A stretch of DNA of 64,000 bases, taken from contig JAQYUZ010000048.1 of assembly GCA_033819885.1 (NCBI GenBank), positions 1 to 64,000 on the forward strand. Direction: 5' to 3'. The notes beneath the pieces were generated by a model that searched no databases, was not told the DNA's origin, and saw only the letters and a program-made list of their open reading frames with translations. Below, piece by piece: positions 35,871 through 47,945 of the stretch. Numbering within the stretch: the stretch's first letter is position 1; each line of letters begins with the position of its first letter. The position numbers and the translations under genes are program-made. The stretch comes from Microbotryomycetes sp. JL201. Lineage: Eukaryota > Basidiomycota > Microbotryomycetes.

Positions 35871-37034
35871 TGGCTGCCAAGGTCAAAAAGTTTGTCTTTG
35901 AGCAGCACCCTGTCGTCGGTATAGCCGTAAGTTGCGCAGGCGAGGCCCGTGCGGGTCGACGACTGACACGCTTCGCCTCCAGTTGATCTATGGCAGTCTC
36001 AACGCGACTGGCGATTTTTGCGCACAGTTCTTCTTTGCAAGCTCTTTCAGGTGCATGCTGACTGGACGGTGGGCTAATATTTGTCCTCTTCTGATCGCAA
36101 CAGAGCTCTGCGCCGTACAACGTCGGACGCACTGTACGTTTTTGGATTTTTGGTGTCGGAATAGCTCCATTAGCAGTCAAATGGAACGGTGAGGTTATTG
36201 CGCAGACATGCTCCACGGCACCGAGGCTGAAAGAGACACTCTCATCACCGTCCAGCCTACCTCGAGTACCGTTATCCCCTAAGGACGCCTCCACCGACAT
36301 CAAGCCCGCTGGCTGAAGAGGCTGTGCCTCTGGAAATGGTCACGGTAGCGTCACCCATAGTCGTGGCGTCACCTCTGCTCGGAGCGAACGAGGGCAAACT
36401 GCATCGACGAACCAATTCTTCAGGTTCTGCCATAGAGCCTTCCACCGTGACAGAAAGTTCGTCTACACCTTAATACTTTTATTGGCAAGTCAGCTGCTGA
36501 TTGACGAACATGAACGTGGTCGCGCAGATCTGTTGAAGCCGTTGCCAGAGGAACCGGCAGCACCTAAATCGATCAACATGTTCGTATTATCTAAACGACT
36601 GGTTTGGGATCAGATCATCATGTACGCCAGCTGTGAGATGTCGAGTGCAATGAGCATTGGATGCTCTGTGGTCATGCTGACGCCACCGTCGTCACCCGCA
36701 GGGCGCCGATATCTTTCATCCTTTTCTTTGTGTGCATGGGACTCATGGAAGGCGTTGGAGCAGATGCCATTTTGCGCAAGATCGAGAGCAGCTTGTGGCC
36801 TGTGCTTTTGACTAACTGGAAGGTGCGAAGTTTTGAGCGCTTTAGCTCGAAAAAGGATTGTTGATTGACCAATGCGGCTGCTCTATCGGCTCAGGTATGG
36901 CCGTTGATCCAGATTGTCATGTTTTTGTACGTGCCTTTGCAGGCGAGGGTACCGTTGTCCGGATGCTGTAGTGTGGTGTGGACCATATACCTAAGCTGGC
37001 GGACGCAGGTGTCGCTGCCGGCGGCACCGTCATA
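35871..37034 (+). CDS. Mpv17/PMP22 family membr. protein
   Basis: Exons join to give the family pattern: FEQHPVVGIALIYGSLNATG, DFCAQFFF/SSAPYNVGRTVR, FWIFGVGIAPLAVKWNG, AYLEYRYPLRTPPP, an inserted Ser/Pro-rich loop of about 60 residues, INMFVLSKRLVWDQIIMAPI, FFVCMGLMEGVGADAILRKI, LWPVLLTNWKVWPLIQIVMF, FLYVPLQARV and the end YLSWRTQVS; stop 37032-37034. Four hydrophobic helices. Intron 36037-36103 has a GC donor (GCAAGC). Members sit in the peroxisomal or inner mitochondrial membrane and may form channels. The loop insertion is unusual but common in fungal versions. The exon border near 36188-36230 is uncertain. Confidence 0.82.
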
Positions 37035-37305
37035 ATTTCGATTGGGCAATCCCAATTTTATAGACTGATGGTAGAGACTCATCTTGAATGGGGCGGCCTG
37101 ACTTTGAGTGGTCGGTCTTTCGAACAACGAGCATCAATTTTGGGTGGTATCGGAAATATAGACATCTTTGCATTAACAGCTTCGTCTCGTGGACATTCTC
37201 GTGGCGGTGCGTGCGGCTAGCGTACATGCCGAGGAGTCACTGCCTCGTCGTGGTCGAACAGTGCGGTGCTCTGTTGCCCGTCTGTCTCTTCTCGCACCGC
37301 GGATC

Positions 37306-39489
37306 ATGGCCGTCCACAGGGTCGACAGACATCGCTTCCCAGTATTGAATGAAGAATTCTTGGTCGACAGCACGTACGAGTTTGTCAAGGAGCTCGGCCA
37401 AGGTGAGCGCGCGACAGCGATCGACAACGCGTTCATTCCCGCTACCACCTGCACAGCCTCGCATACTGCTGGCCGGCCAAGCATGCGAGAGCGCAGCCTT
37501 AGCTTTCTGCAACGAAACACGTGCTCCCTCACAACAGCCGAGGAGCTAATGGGCTTGCCGCTCGGACCCCCGCTCTCGAGCTGCTGCGCGAAAGCTTTGG
37601 ATGCTGATGCTTCCTTGCTCCACGCTTGCAGGAGCATATGGCGTCGTTTGTTCCGCCAAGAGCAAGACCACAGGCGACTCTATAGCCATCAAAAAAGTCA
37701 GGATTCGCGTCAAAACTCGTCCGGCGGACTCCTGACCGAGCTGTCGTCTGGAACATGCAGGTCACAAAGGTGTTTCAGAAAAAAATTCTCACAAAGAGGG
37801 CATTGCGGGAGCTCAAGTCAGTTGTGCGCTCGCCGCCTCGAGTCCTTTTGAACTGACTCGCCCCTCTGGCGGCGACCAGGTTGCTGCACCACTTTCGCGG
37901 GCACAAGAACGTATGTCGTCACATACAAGATAGGCGACGCCGCGTCGCTGACTTCCTCTCTGATTCAGATCACATGTCTGTACGATATGGACCTGATCGA
38001 CCCTGTTAATTTCGACTCTGTGTGAGCGACCGTACCGGCCTGGCTCTTGTGGACGATAGAAACTGAGCAGACACTGCAGCTACCTCTACGAAGAGCTCAT
38101 GGAGGCGGATCTTCACGCAATTGTGAGTTGTCCGGGTAGGGATCCAAGTCGCTCTGGCTCAGTCGGTCGCTGTCGCAGATCCGCTCGGGCCAGCCACTTT
38201 CGGACGCGCATTTCCAAAGTTTCATCTACCAAACACTGTGCGGACTCAAGGTTCGTCTCAACGACTTGAAGTTTCGATGGAGCACTGACCAAAATGAGCA
38301 AATCGGCAGTACATCCACTCTGCTGGCGTCCTGCATCGCGATCTCAAGCCTGGCAACTTGCTTGTCAGTCCCGCTTCAGTCAGCTAGTCTCATCATGCTC
38401 ATTCACATGCACGATAGGTCAATGCAGACTGCGAGCTCAAGATTTGCGATTTCGGTCTCGCACGAGGATTCGAATCAAATCCCGACGTTCAAGGCCCTGG
38501 CGCGGCTGGTTTCATGACAGAGTCAGTGCGAACGAAATTCATCAACGTAATTGCTTCTGACCAGTGATTCTTCAGGTATGTCGCGACCAGGTGGTATCGT
38601 GCACCAGAAATCATGCTGTCGTTTGCCAATTACACAACGGCGAGTACGTCGTGGTGTCTCGAAACAGTTTCTGGAGGCTTGCGCTGATGTAGACCATGTG
38701 ACAGTCGACGTCTGGAGCATCGGCTGCGTCTTGGCAGAGCTTTTGGGTGGCAGACCAATGTTCAAGGGTGCCAATTATATCGACCAGCTCAACATCGTTC
38801 TGCACTTTCTTGGCACTCCGAGTGACGCAACGCTGCGGCGAGTGGGTTCTCCAAGGGTGGGTCGATAACAGACACGACAGAACTTCAATGGCAAAAGCTG
38901 AATACTTTCTCGGTTTTGCAGGCCCAGGACTACATCCGATCCTTGCCGTACAAAACGGGCGTGCCCTTCCAACAGGTGTTTCCCAAAGCAAACCCAGTCG
39001 CGCTGGACATGCTCTCGAAGCTTTTAGCATTTGACCCTGCCGAGCGTATCTCGTGCGAGCAAGCGCTCGAGCATCCTTACCTGGCCGTGTGGCACGATCC
39101 GTCCGACGAGCCGATCTGTCCGCACAAGTTTGACTTTGGGTTTGAGAGTGAAGAGTCGACAGAGGGGATGAGGAGGTTGATTGTCGAAGAAGTCGAAACG
39201 TTCAGGCGAATGGTCAGTCGCTTTTCAATGGGTGGCAAAGATCAGACGTGCTAACACGCCGCCTGTCGTCGACATTGCTCGCGCGCAGGTCCGCCCTCCA
39301 ACCCGTTCCAACTCTGGACCTCGTCGTCAAGAGTCGTTGCCCGTACCCACCCGGGACGAGATTATGGCGTCTCCCGGCGGTGCAGGGGCAGCCATGGACG
39401 AAGCAGAGGGCAGACGGATGGTCTACGGCGAACCGGAGCAGGAGGAGCCTGGCAAGGAGCTAGAGCGCGAGCTGTCTGGACGCAACTAG
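37306..39489 (+). CDS. SLT2: cell-wall-integrity MAP kinase Slt2/Mpk1
   Basis: ATG at 37306. About a dozen short exons read: [38 protein letters not shown] (ATP Lys), [86 protein letters not shown], the TEY activation motif split by an intron ([16 protein letters not shown]), [19 protein letters not shown], then [14 protein letters not shown] and [20 protein letters not shown]. The C-terminal extension is acidic, without an obvious long poly-Gln. Slt2 is activated by Mkk1/2 downstream of protein kinase C and drives cell-wall repair genes. It is not in the same cascade as Pbs2, about 7 kb away. Confidence 0.93.
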
Positions 39490-39646
39490 TCTGTTTGACG
39501 TCTTTATCTCCATGTGTGATCGGTAGTCGCTCTCCTGCAATTGACGTTAATTGGACGCCCGGTTACAAGATGCCGACTCGTCCGGTGCGCTCGGGCCCCA
39601 CGTGAGCCCGTACGCGGGTTCGCCTTCTGTCACCTGCACACTTGCC

Positions 39647-40935
39647 ATGCTGTCGTTGTCAGAGGTGCGTGTTGGATAAGGGATGCACTTTCGTGCAAGC
39701 CTTCTTGAGTTGACGCTCTAAAGACATGTAGGCCGTGCGCACCGAGCTGCAGTTTGAACGCGGCAGCGGCGCATTCGTGTACAAAGCAACGCACGGCGTG
39801 TCCGAGGCCTTCTGTATTGGCACGAACCCTCATGGAGGATACATGTTGTCGCTGGCGGCGAGCGCATTGGTCAAGCACCAGCGTGGACACTTGCCGTTTC
39901 GCGAATCTGATGATGCCGCTCGGTCAAGACAAGCACGAGTCTCACACACGAGGAGCGGACCATTTCACCCAGACATGGCGCATATTCGATCTGATTTCTA
40001 CAAACCCGCTTCACCTGGTCCTTGTCAAATTGAACTGACGCCGACTTCGACAAGCAAAAACTGGTCGAGGCTCGACTTTCGATTAACTCAGTATGCGACA
40101 GTCGGCGACAATCAGACGGATGTTGTCGAGATTCTGAGCGGACACGCCATGTTTACGAATCTGCCTGCGGTGCCAGGTCCAGAATTGCCAGTCAAGGAAC
40201 GAGTGACCGTCTTGCCTCACACGCCACTGCCTCAGGCTAGAAAGTGTCCCTTGACGGTCCACCCTAGTAAGCTCAAGAAGAGCAAGGTGTACTCGGGTGC
40301 GCAGTTCAAAAACATCGTACACTGGACAGGCAAAGGTGAGGCCGGAGTCGAGGCGAAAGACGCGCTAGAGTGGGCCTGCTGGTGGGGCATGGATCAGGAC
40401 GAGGACGACGTAACGAATTCGGCAGGTCAGTCGTAGAAAATCCTGTTGCTCTAGCGTCGCTGAAGAAGTTGCTGACCTCGTTGATTGGTGATTCGGCGTG
40501 ATAGTGCTACTTCCGTTCTTTGCCGACCAGTTCATGAACGGCCCGGAGCTCTTGCCGGACGAGTATTCTCCTGGTCGAGCATGGTACCCGACCTTGACGT
40601 TCTCTCTCGACGTCAAATCAAAGTATCCTCTCACGCCCATCCCAAAACTCGCCAATTCTGCTCCGGCAAAGCATACTGTCGGCTTGTACTCGTTGACCAA
40701 GGCCGTTCACGAAGGAAGACATGACATAACTGTCGAGGTGTGGTCTGCGCCGAGCGAGATTGACGATCAGGACTGCACGGTTGATGATGACTGGCGACAC
40801 AAGGCACAGTTGCTCGGCGTCAGCACGCAAATGGCTCTCGTCATTTCAAGAGAGAAAAAAACTGCTCGTCCTGGATCGGCAAGCTCGAGCGATTCTGAGC
40901 GGCCTGCGTCTGTCACGCCGCCGGGCAAGCTTTGA
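39647..40935 (+). CDS. thioesterase-like superfamily protein (double hotdog)
   Basis: Three exons: an 18-nt first exon (39647-39664, MLSLSE), 39732 to about 40430, and a last exon ending at 40935. The N-terminal hotdog has FCIGTNPHGGYMLSLAASAL and DFYKPASPGPCQIEL; the second half has PFFADQFMNGPELLP, WYPTLTFSLDVKSKYP and GLYSLTKAVHEGRHDITVEV. This matches the TesB-like/thioesterase-like family common in basidiomycetes and ascomycetes, probably hydrolysing acyl-CoA, though no substrate is shown. The second intron has a GTCAGT donor. A Ser-rich tail ends the protein. Confidence 0.8.
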
Positions 40936-41115
40936 CGGAAAATGAATACCTTGGGAATGTTGTAGAAAGGAAAGGGTATTGGAATACAGTCTAGTTCTGG
41001 GTATATCTCTACGATTGCGCATTGATTATTGCGTGAGCTCCTGCACAACGGTCTGGCACGGAAGAGAAGAGACGTTCAATCAGTTCAATCAGTCGGGTGG
41101 CTAAAAGTCAACTAG

Positions 41116-41768
41116 TCAAGCTGCACTGACCAGGATGTATTGTTCGTCTGCCGCAGAAGAGGCGATTAGTACCGCACTGAAGAGTTTGAATGGCAGCTGG
41201 AAGCAAGAGCGCATGCTCACCGGGCGTGATGATGAGTTCGTGGTGTCGAGTCCGAACTCGCAGGAATCGCAAGGCGTCCTGTTGCAAAACAGCAACCGTC
41301 AGTCGGCCTGCAAGGAAGGTCGTACTGTTGAGTCATGAACGCGCCTCTGCCTCGTACAGAGCATTGACTTCATCGTGTACGGACTTGACGAGACGAGCTG
41401 CAGTGGCAGCGTACCGCACAGCGACTGGGTTTGCGATCGCCTTGGCTCCTGTGTCCGCGCTTTGGCCTGATTGATTGTCTCTTGCTTCGCCTTGCGCATC
41501 GCTACCTACTGTTCTTGTCGTGGCATCGGCGACCGTCTGTGTTGGCTGATTGAACAGAGCGCCAGCGCTCTTGATAATGATACCTCGGTCCCTAGACAGA
41601 ATCAATACTCCTTTGACGTCTTCAACGACAGAGTCACAACATGTGAGACGCTTGATCGCGGCAACCTGCTTTCATTTGAAGAGGCCAAAGCTCACTCGGA
41701 TTGCTGAGCAGACGCTGCAGAGTAGCGTCCACTTGGGCAGGGCCAACGTCAGCAGAGAAAGATGACAT
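41116..41768 (-). CDS. dynein light chain roadblock/LC7-type
   Basis: Exons: MSSFSADVGPAQVDATLQRL from 41768, then VKGVLILSRDRGIIIKSAGA, ATAARLVKSVHDEVNALYE, DALRFLRVRTRHHELIITP and DEQYILVSAA, stop 41116-41118. The order and pattern (ILSRDG, LVxxV, FLRxRTxxHE, YILV) are those of the roadblock fold. A Gln/Ala/Asp-rich insert of about 35 residues lies in the middle. Intron 41279-41344 (66 bp) is best read with a GC donor (GCGCGT). Roadblock chains dimerise on the dynein intermediate chain; related small proteins act in Ragulator-type complexes, so either role is possible. Confidence 0.75.
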
Positions 41769-42112
41769 GACGATGGCGTTTTATGTGCACTTGGCGCGAC
41801 GGGGTGATGAACCAGTGACACTTTCGATTCGCTAGTCGTTTTGCTGCGAACTGTCTGCTTTTTTGATTAATGTAAACTTGTTTGATCGAGCCAGGCTTGC
41901 TTGTTAGGGTGATGAGATGGCGAGATCAAGACTGACCGTATGCTTGCATGGAGATCCCGTGACCTCATGCCTGCGCTCGGGACCCACCGGACGCTCATAT
42001 GGCTCCATCCTTTCATCCTCGCCATGCTCGCTCGACCTTGACATTTCGCGCTGGTCTAGTCCTTCCTGATCAGTTTCATACGTGAAGAAGGACGAGTCAA
42101 TTGGTGACGGCG

Positions 42113-43009
42113 ATGCTCGAAGCATGGATCCCGCTCGCCGAAGTCCGATCGCCACTCGCGGTACCGTCCGCCGCCCAGTACACATTACCAGAGACATGTT
42201 CAATCGCAGCAATTAGGTTTGGGCTGCAGCCGCTGCCGTTCAAAGCAGTCGATGCAGTCAAAGCGACGTCAGCGGCACCCCCCGGAACAACAGCCGCTTG
42301 GCCTAGCCTCGTCGATACAGTGTCACTCGGATCGATTGCGCTCGACGCCTACACCATAGCCAGGATGAGCGCTTCGGGCCTGTCCGCTGTCAAGGAACTT
42401 CATGTGAGCTGTCGCGCACTGGATCGCGGGTTCGACCGGCATGCTCACGTGACCTCGCCTTTGTCTGGCGCGCAGGACTCGCATTTACCGCTTTCATATC
42501 CACCATCATTCTACAGTGCTCTTTTGTCTAATGCGTGCTTTCTCTGCCTTGTCGCTAGACGGAACACGTCATTCACCGATCAACAGCCAGCGGCAGCCGT
42601 GTCGGCCTGTATCGATCCCAGCTCGTTCGACTCTATGTCACCTCAGCTGACAATCCACATTCTGTCTCTTGTCGTCGATTCTCGAGATCGAAGGGCAGGC
42701 TTGGCTCGAAAAATGGTGTCAGCAGTGATCAAAGCGCTTGTCGCCGAATACCAAGCAGTCATCAGACAGCGTACAAAGCAGGCATGTAGCAACTCCATGT
42801 CGTGCACAAGTCTTCTCGCATCATCATCAAACCGTATCAACTCAGTTCAAGTCGTTCTTCACGTCGCGAGCGATAATTACGGAGCCCTCCAATTGTACAA
42901 GCAGCTCGGATTGACACCGATCAAGCGGTTGCGTGGGTACTACCGAAGGAGGAGGGATGGGGGCACAGGCGAGGCGATCGAGATGAGTGGGACCTTGCCA
43001 GTGGACTGA
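42113..43009 (+). CDS. GNAT-family N-acetyltransferase
   Basis: ATG at 42113. After an unconserved N-terminus of about 95 residues, ELH joins across a 72-bp intron (42404-42475, in frame and without a stop) to DSHLPLSYPPSFYSALL, the pattern seen at the start of Naa50/Naa60-type domains. The acetyl-CoA region is HILSLVVDSRDRRAGLARKM (R/Q-x-x-G-x-A loop), then VVLHVASDNYGALQLYKQLG. It may acetylate protein N-termini, but the substrate is not clear. Divergent from the roadblock gene with about 345 bp between starts. Confidence 0.75.
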   Translation: MLEAWIPLAEVRSPLAVPSAAQYTLPETCSIAAIRFGLQPLPFKAVDAVKATSAAPPGTTAAWPSLVDTVSLGSIALDAYTIARMSASGLSAVKELHVSCRALDRGFDRHAHVTSPLSGAQDSHLPLSYPPSFYSALLSNACFLCLVARRNTSFTDQQPAAAVSACIDPSSFDSMSPQLTIHILSLVVDSRDRRAGLARKMVSAVIKALVAEYQAVIRQRTKQACSNSMSCTSLLASSSNRINSVQVVLHVASDNYGALQLYKQLGLTPIKRLRGYYRRRRDGGTGEAIEMSGTLPVD

Positions 43010-43196
43010 GACCCTGCTCGTGTCCGTTTCGGCCCAATTAAATTGTATTATGCTCTATTGCGGCCATCTATATTGTTGTAGCTTGCTCTCGCTCGATTCT
43101 GTTGCACCTACTTATTGTGACATTACCCGCGCCACTCGATTTTTGGCCTCGAACTGGTCTCTGCCACTTGCACACCCGCGTCGCGACGCGTGTCGC

Positions 43197-46126
43197 ATGG
43201 CCAACGCACACGCATCAACTTCGAGAGCTACAGGTCATGTTGACGTCCAATTCGTGCCACCGAAACGCAACGCGAGCGGCGTTTCCCTCAAGGGCAAGGA
43301 GCGCGCGCTGCAGCATGATGACGGCGACGGCAGCGCGTTTCAAGCTCCTATAGTGACATTCAGACACATCTTGGGCAAAGGTGATGGCGGCGCTGGGTGA
43401 GTATTGCCGTTATGGGCTTGCCTCGGTTCGCGTACGGATCTCGGAGCTGATCAAAGCTCGGACGGGGTTACAGAAACCCTTTGAGGTGCATTGCACATAT
43501 CGACATTGACGCTGCTTATGCTGCATTTGAGATGGCCAGGCTTGGTAAAGCCCTCGAGGGGGATTCCTTCTGTGATCACCGAGACAGTATTGACGTTTGC
43601 TGTTTCTGTCAGGGATCGACCCGAAACAGCCTCTGGCAGTACAACAGTGGAACGGTCTGATTGCGGTCAACTATCCTGCACGAGCGCACGGTATCACTCG
43701 ACATGAACCACCGGCCGAAGCTCTCAAAAAATGCCCAGACTTGATGCTCGTGCATGTCGCCACCTACCGAATCGGAGACCCTGAACCAGGGTACTGGACA
43801 GGCGCGAAACCCGAGACGCACAAGGTCTCTCTGGATCCCTACAGAAGGGAGAGCTTGAGAATTTTGAAGTGCTTTTCAGAGTTTGGACCGGTCGTTGGCG
43901 AGTCCATCACGTTGAAGCTATTCGGATCAATCTACAAAGCAGGCTGACGAATGACGAACGCAGAGAAAGCTTCGATCGATGAATCGTACCTGGACGTGAC
44001 GATGCCCGTGCGGGCAGAGTTGCTCAAGCGGTTTCCCAAACTCGGCCAGTTGCCACCAGGAGCGGACCTCGACAGTCCGTTGCCAACACCTGCCGAACTG
44101 GGCGTCAAGCTGGACTGGCCGACCGTTGGCAACCTGGTTCCGATCGAAGGACAGGCTAAGGAGGAGCTGCCAAAGCCACCCGACAAAGAGACGGGGACAC
44201 TGAAGGACACAACGTCGACTGATCAAGCAGTCACAAAACTGGACGGTCTACGCGAGCAGGTGTCTGATGCCGTCCAAGCCGACCTTCCCGAAGACGAGCC
44301 AGAGCTCAGCTGGTCTGACGTTGCGTTATATCTTGGTGCCGAGATAGTCAAGAAATGCCGGTCTGCCGTTGAGGAGCGCCTTGGGTATACCTGCAGTGCA
44401 GGCATCGCGCCAAACAAGGTGAGGCTACCTGTATACCGGTGTTCAGTACAAGCATTGAAAGGCTGTCGCAGATGCTCGCAAAGTTGTGCTCTGCCTGGAA
44501 GAAGCCAAACAACCAGGTGCATTTCACTCGTAGTCACAGCCGATTGAGCAAGCTGACTGGGTCGTCGGGGTCAGACTGTTTTGCGAAGAGCGGCGATTCC
44601 CGCATTCCTGCGACCGATGCCTTTTCAGAAGATCCGAAACCTCGGTGGCAAGCTCGGCAATCAGGTGTCGGACGTTCACAAGGCGAATACGGTTGGTGAT
44701 CTGCTGTAGGTTTAGCTTATTACTTATCGAGTTGCCGGATCTCGCTGACTTTGCGTAACTTTGTCAGGGACATTACGCTACCCGAGATGCAAGCCAAGCT
44801 TGGCGACGAGAGCGGTACTTGGCTGTACGAGATCATCAGAGGCATTGATTATACGGAAGGTAGGGTGCAGTCACTGATTGCGAGAGAACTACGACTTGTT
44901 TGACCGAGTTTTGCTCATAGTCGAAGCTAAAACTCAAGTCAAGAGCATGATCTCGTCCAAGAATTTTCGGCCGTACATTACAAAGTACAGTGAAGCTGTA
45001 AGATTTGAACGCAGAGGTATCGCTCAAGGTCAAGCTCTGACCCCGTCTGATACGAATCAGCTCCATTGGGTCAGCATTCTTGCGACAGAGTTGCACTTGC
45101 GCCTCCGAGAGGCTAGAGAAACTTCTCCAGGACTCTGGGTGCGCCATGACGGCTTTAACGCATTAGGACATGAACAATGCTGACCTTTTCCTGTCCTCTT
45201 AGCCCAAGACGCTCGTCTTCTCACGCCGGTCTCCCGACTATGTCGTCCGCTCTCACCAAGCTGCTTTCCCATTCACCTCGAAGCTCGACATTGCCTACAT
45301 CACCCGTCATGGTGAAAAACTTCTTCGGACGGCCATTGGTGAAAGTCCAAATGTCGCGCCTGGATCAAAGGGTCCGAGCCCCGATCTCAAGATTGGTCCG
45401 TACAACAACATGATGCTCAGTTTGACTGGTTTGGATAGAGCTGAAGAAGGACAGAAGGCGATTGAAAGCTTTTTCACGGCGGCGGCGACGGGGAATGCGT
45501 CGAATAGCGCTGCCAAGTCGAAACGGACCGAAACAGACGAACAAGACGAAACGACTCGAAAGAGGCAAAGCTCGACTACCATGACAATGGCTGCACTCGC
45601 CAAGAGGCAGAAGCGGGATAAGGAAAAGGACAAGAAGAGCTCATATTTCGGACCGGTTGCGGACGAAGTTGTCGTGCTCGATGACTCTGATGAGTCTGAC
45701 GATGGCAACGCGTCGAACGATGTCATTGTGTTTGCAGAGCGGCTGAAGCTTGGGCAGACGTCGTGCGCTCGGTGCAAGCAGACGTTGCGCGTTCCAAAGG
45801 CCCAGTTGCGGACGTGCGGCGGTGAAGAACAGGTCAAGCTAGCTCTTGATCGGGTCGAGGCTGAGCATGCAGATTGGCATTTTGCGCGAGATGTCTTGGA
45901 TCAAGACAGACAACGTAAGCAGTCGAAAGTGAACGGTGCATCTTTGCCGAAAACGTCCAAAGCGAACGGCGCAAAGAAGTCGTCGTCGTCGTCGTCGTCA
46001 TCTGGCACGAATGGCATGGCCCGGAGTGCGAATGGTACTGGTTCCAGTGCGGACGGCAAGGCATCCAAGGCTCAGGCAGGAAAAGGCAGTGGCCAGCAGA
46101 GTTTGACGAATTACTTTGGATCGTGA
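43197..46126 (+). CDS. RAD30: translesion DNA polymerase eta (Rad30)
   Basis: Y-family polymerase in about ten exons. CIAHIDIDAAYAAFEMARLG holds the first catalytic Asp; then GIDPKQPLAVQQWNGLIAVN, YPARAHGITRHEP, LVHVATYRIGD, HKVSLDPYRRES, VVEKASIDESYLD (catalytic Asp/Glu), YTCSAGIAPNK, MLAKLCSAWKKPNNQ, PMPFQKIRNLGGKLG, and AKTQVKSMISSKNFRP with LWPKTLVFSRRSPDY in the little-finger domain. The C-terminus has a Cys2His-type ubiquitin-binding finger (CARCKQTLRV...EHADWHFA) and two PCNA-binding motifs, QKAIESFF and the terminal QQSLTNYF. Intron 43898-43963 has a GC donor (GCGAGT). The enzyme bypasses UV dimers. Stop 46124-46126. Confidence 0.93.
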
Positions 46127-46385
46127 GCTTGGCGGACGATTCATGTCTGCAAACCGGTCTATGATGGTTCGTCACCGAGGCGGAAATTGTGGCTGTTGAT
46201 TGTATAAATGCGGCACTTTGTTGTTGTTATTACTGTTGTCGCTGTCGTCGGCGATTTATTGTGCCCGATGCGCGTCAGAGCAGATCCAAACCTCTGACGC
46301 GCCTTTTTTGTTCTGCTGGGACCCGCACCGGCGCGCCGGGCTGCAAGGTTAGCTTGCCGCACTTTCAACACTTCTTGCGCGCGCC

Positions 46386-46923
46386 ATGTCGTCTGCGAGC
46401 GTGCGCTCAGCGACGAGTATTCCGATGGCGTCAATGGCGCCGAGCGGCTTGGCCGCTGCATCAGACCTCGACCGCTTCACGACCACGGCGCCGGCGTCTG
46501 CAACATCGTCCGTCACCGTGACACAATCGCCGACCGGCATTGCGACGCGCTTCATCGACAACACGGGCAGCACGGGCGGCCAAGCCAAGTCATCGTACGC
46601 GCCCGTCAACACGCTCGCTATCGGCCTCGCCGTCGGCCTCGGCGTCGGTTTGGGACTTGTTGTGCTAGGTGTCAGTCTCCTTCGGCGTAGCCCGCCTCGC
46701 TCCCGTGTGCGTTTAAGCGCGCTGACACTCGTTCGTGTCCGTTGGGGCCCCGGCTTTACATTCTTCTGTTTGCTGCTCGCTGCAGGTCGTCACCTATGTC
46801 ATGAGGAGCAGACGCCGACAGCGCGAAAAGTTCAACAGGCGCGCTTCGAAAATAAAGTTTGACGCAAACCTCGACCAGAAGCAACAACAGGACGTCGAGA
46901 TGCAAGCAGCAGCAACAGCATAG
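46386..46923 (+). CDS. small single-pass membrane protein, Ser/Thr-rich ectodomain
   Basis: Two exons, 46386-46670 and 46786-46923, over a 115-bp intron with a GTCAGT donor. About 75 Ser/Thr/Ala-rich residues without a clear signal peptide precede a Gly-rich helix (LAIGLAVGLGVGLGLVVLG) followed by VVTYVMRSRRRQREKFNRR and a Gln/Lys-rich cytosolic tail. The architecture is that of Skg6/Axl2-like or Mid2-like fungal sensors: glycosylated outside, GxxxG helix, basic stop-transfer. No specific family assigned. Confidence 0.65.
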
Positions 46924-47945
46924 CCAGCCTTGTGCGCTCGCCCATCGCGAAAACGTGTGTGCTGTTCCCGGAGACTGCAATCGTGTTGATCGCTGGTTGA
47001 CAAATACTCGCTTGTAGATCGTCCCCTAAACTTACAAAGTCTTGTCCTCCCAGCATAACATACGCAGTCGGCGCGCAAAGCAGTCAAGTATACAAAATGA
47101 CTGTTTTCGGTCACATCAGTGCCCTTGTATCATAGCCTTGGCCTTCGTCCATAACTTTTCTGCGCGGTCGTTTCCTTCTTTGTTTGTTGCAAAATTGTCA
47201 TCCTGTGTCACTCCATTGCTAGTCGAGTCTCGGTATGCTTACAGACTATTGCCTCATGATCGACTGCAAATAGTGAGGAACTGCCAGCACCGCAAAGGTC
47301 AGTCGCGTCGATGCTGCGCGACTTTTGCAGCCACCTTTATCACCCTCCACATGCTGATTCGATCGCACGTGACTTTGACAAATAGCACGTTTGACGATGC
47401 ATTTTCAAATTACGATTTGCCATCGACTCATGCCATGTCACCCAGGCTTCTGTTACCTAGTTGCCGCTTTGGGACAAGTCCGCTTCGCCAATCGCCACAG
47501 TTGGAACCGCATTGTTCGCAGCTCGCCCAAGCGCCGTCCAGCCAAACCCCTTGGCAGAGCGGTAAAGATAGCTCGACTTGAACGCGTTTGCCGCAGTTGG
47601 ACAAGCCCGATGAACCGTTCTCCGGGCCCAGAAGGAACCTTTTAGAAATGCGCAAGCAAAAAAGAAGTCTCGTCGTGCGAAGGCCAAGGGCTCGATTGCC
47701 AGTCGAGTGGCGACTTGAATGAAAACAGCGTGGCATCTTCTCTTTCTTCTTCATTCTCTCGTTTCATAGGTTTCTACGTTTGAGGATCTGGTGAGCGTGC
47801 AGAGCCTCCAAGATGACGGGCTCGAGCTCTGCGACTGACTTTTGAGTTGCCTCGCTTCTCTAGCCGGCCCAGGTCCCTTGTGTGGCGTTTCGACCAGCAC
47901 AATCAACACATTTCAGACACACTTTGAACGATAAACGACCGCAAC
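46924..47945. other. intergenic region of about 1 kb
   Basis: No convincing gene on either strand. The right part (about 47750-47945) is pyrimidine-rich and probably the promoter and 5' UTR of the secreted protein at 47946. Confidence 0.5.

Noticed and set aside
47428-47754. Open frame of 108 codons on the minus strand in the 47-kb gap
   Set aside because: It starts with ATG but has no family resemblance, no splice context and composition like random sequence.
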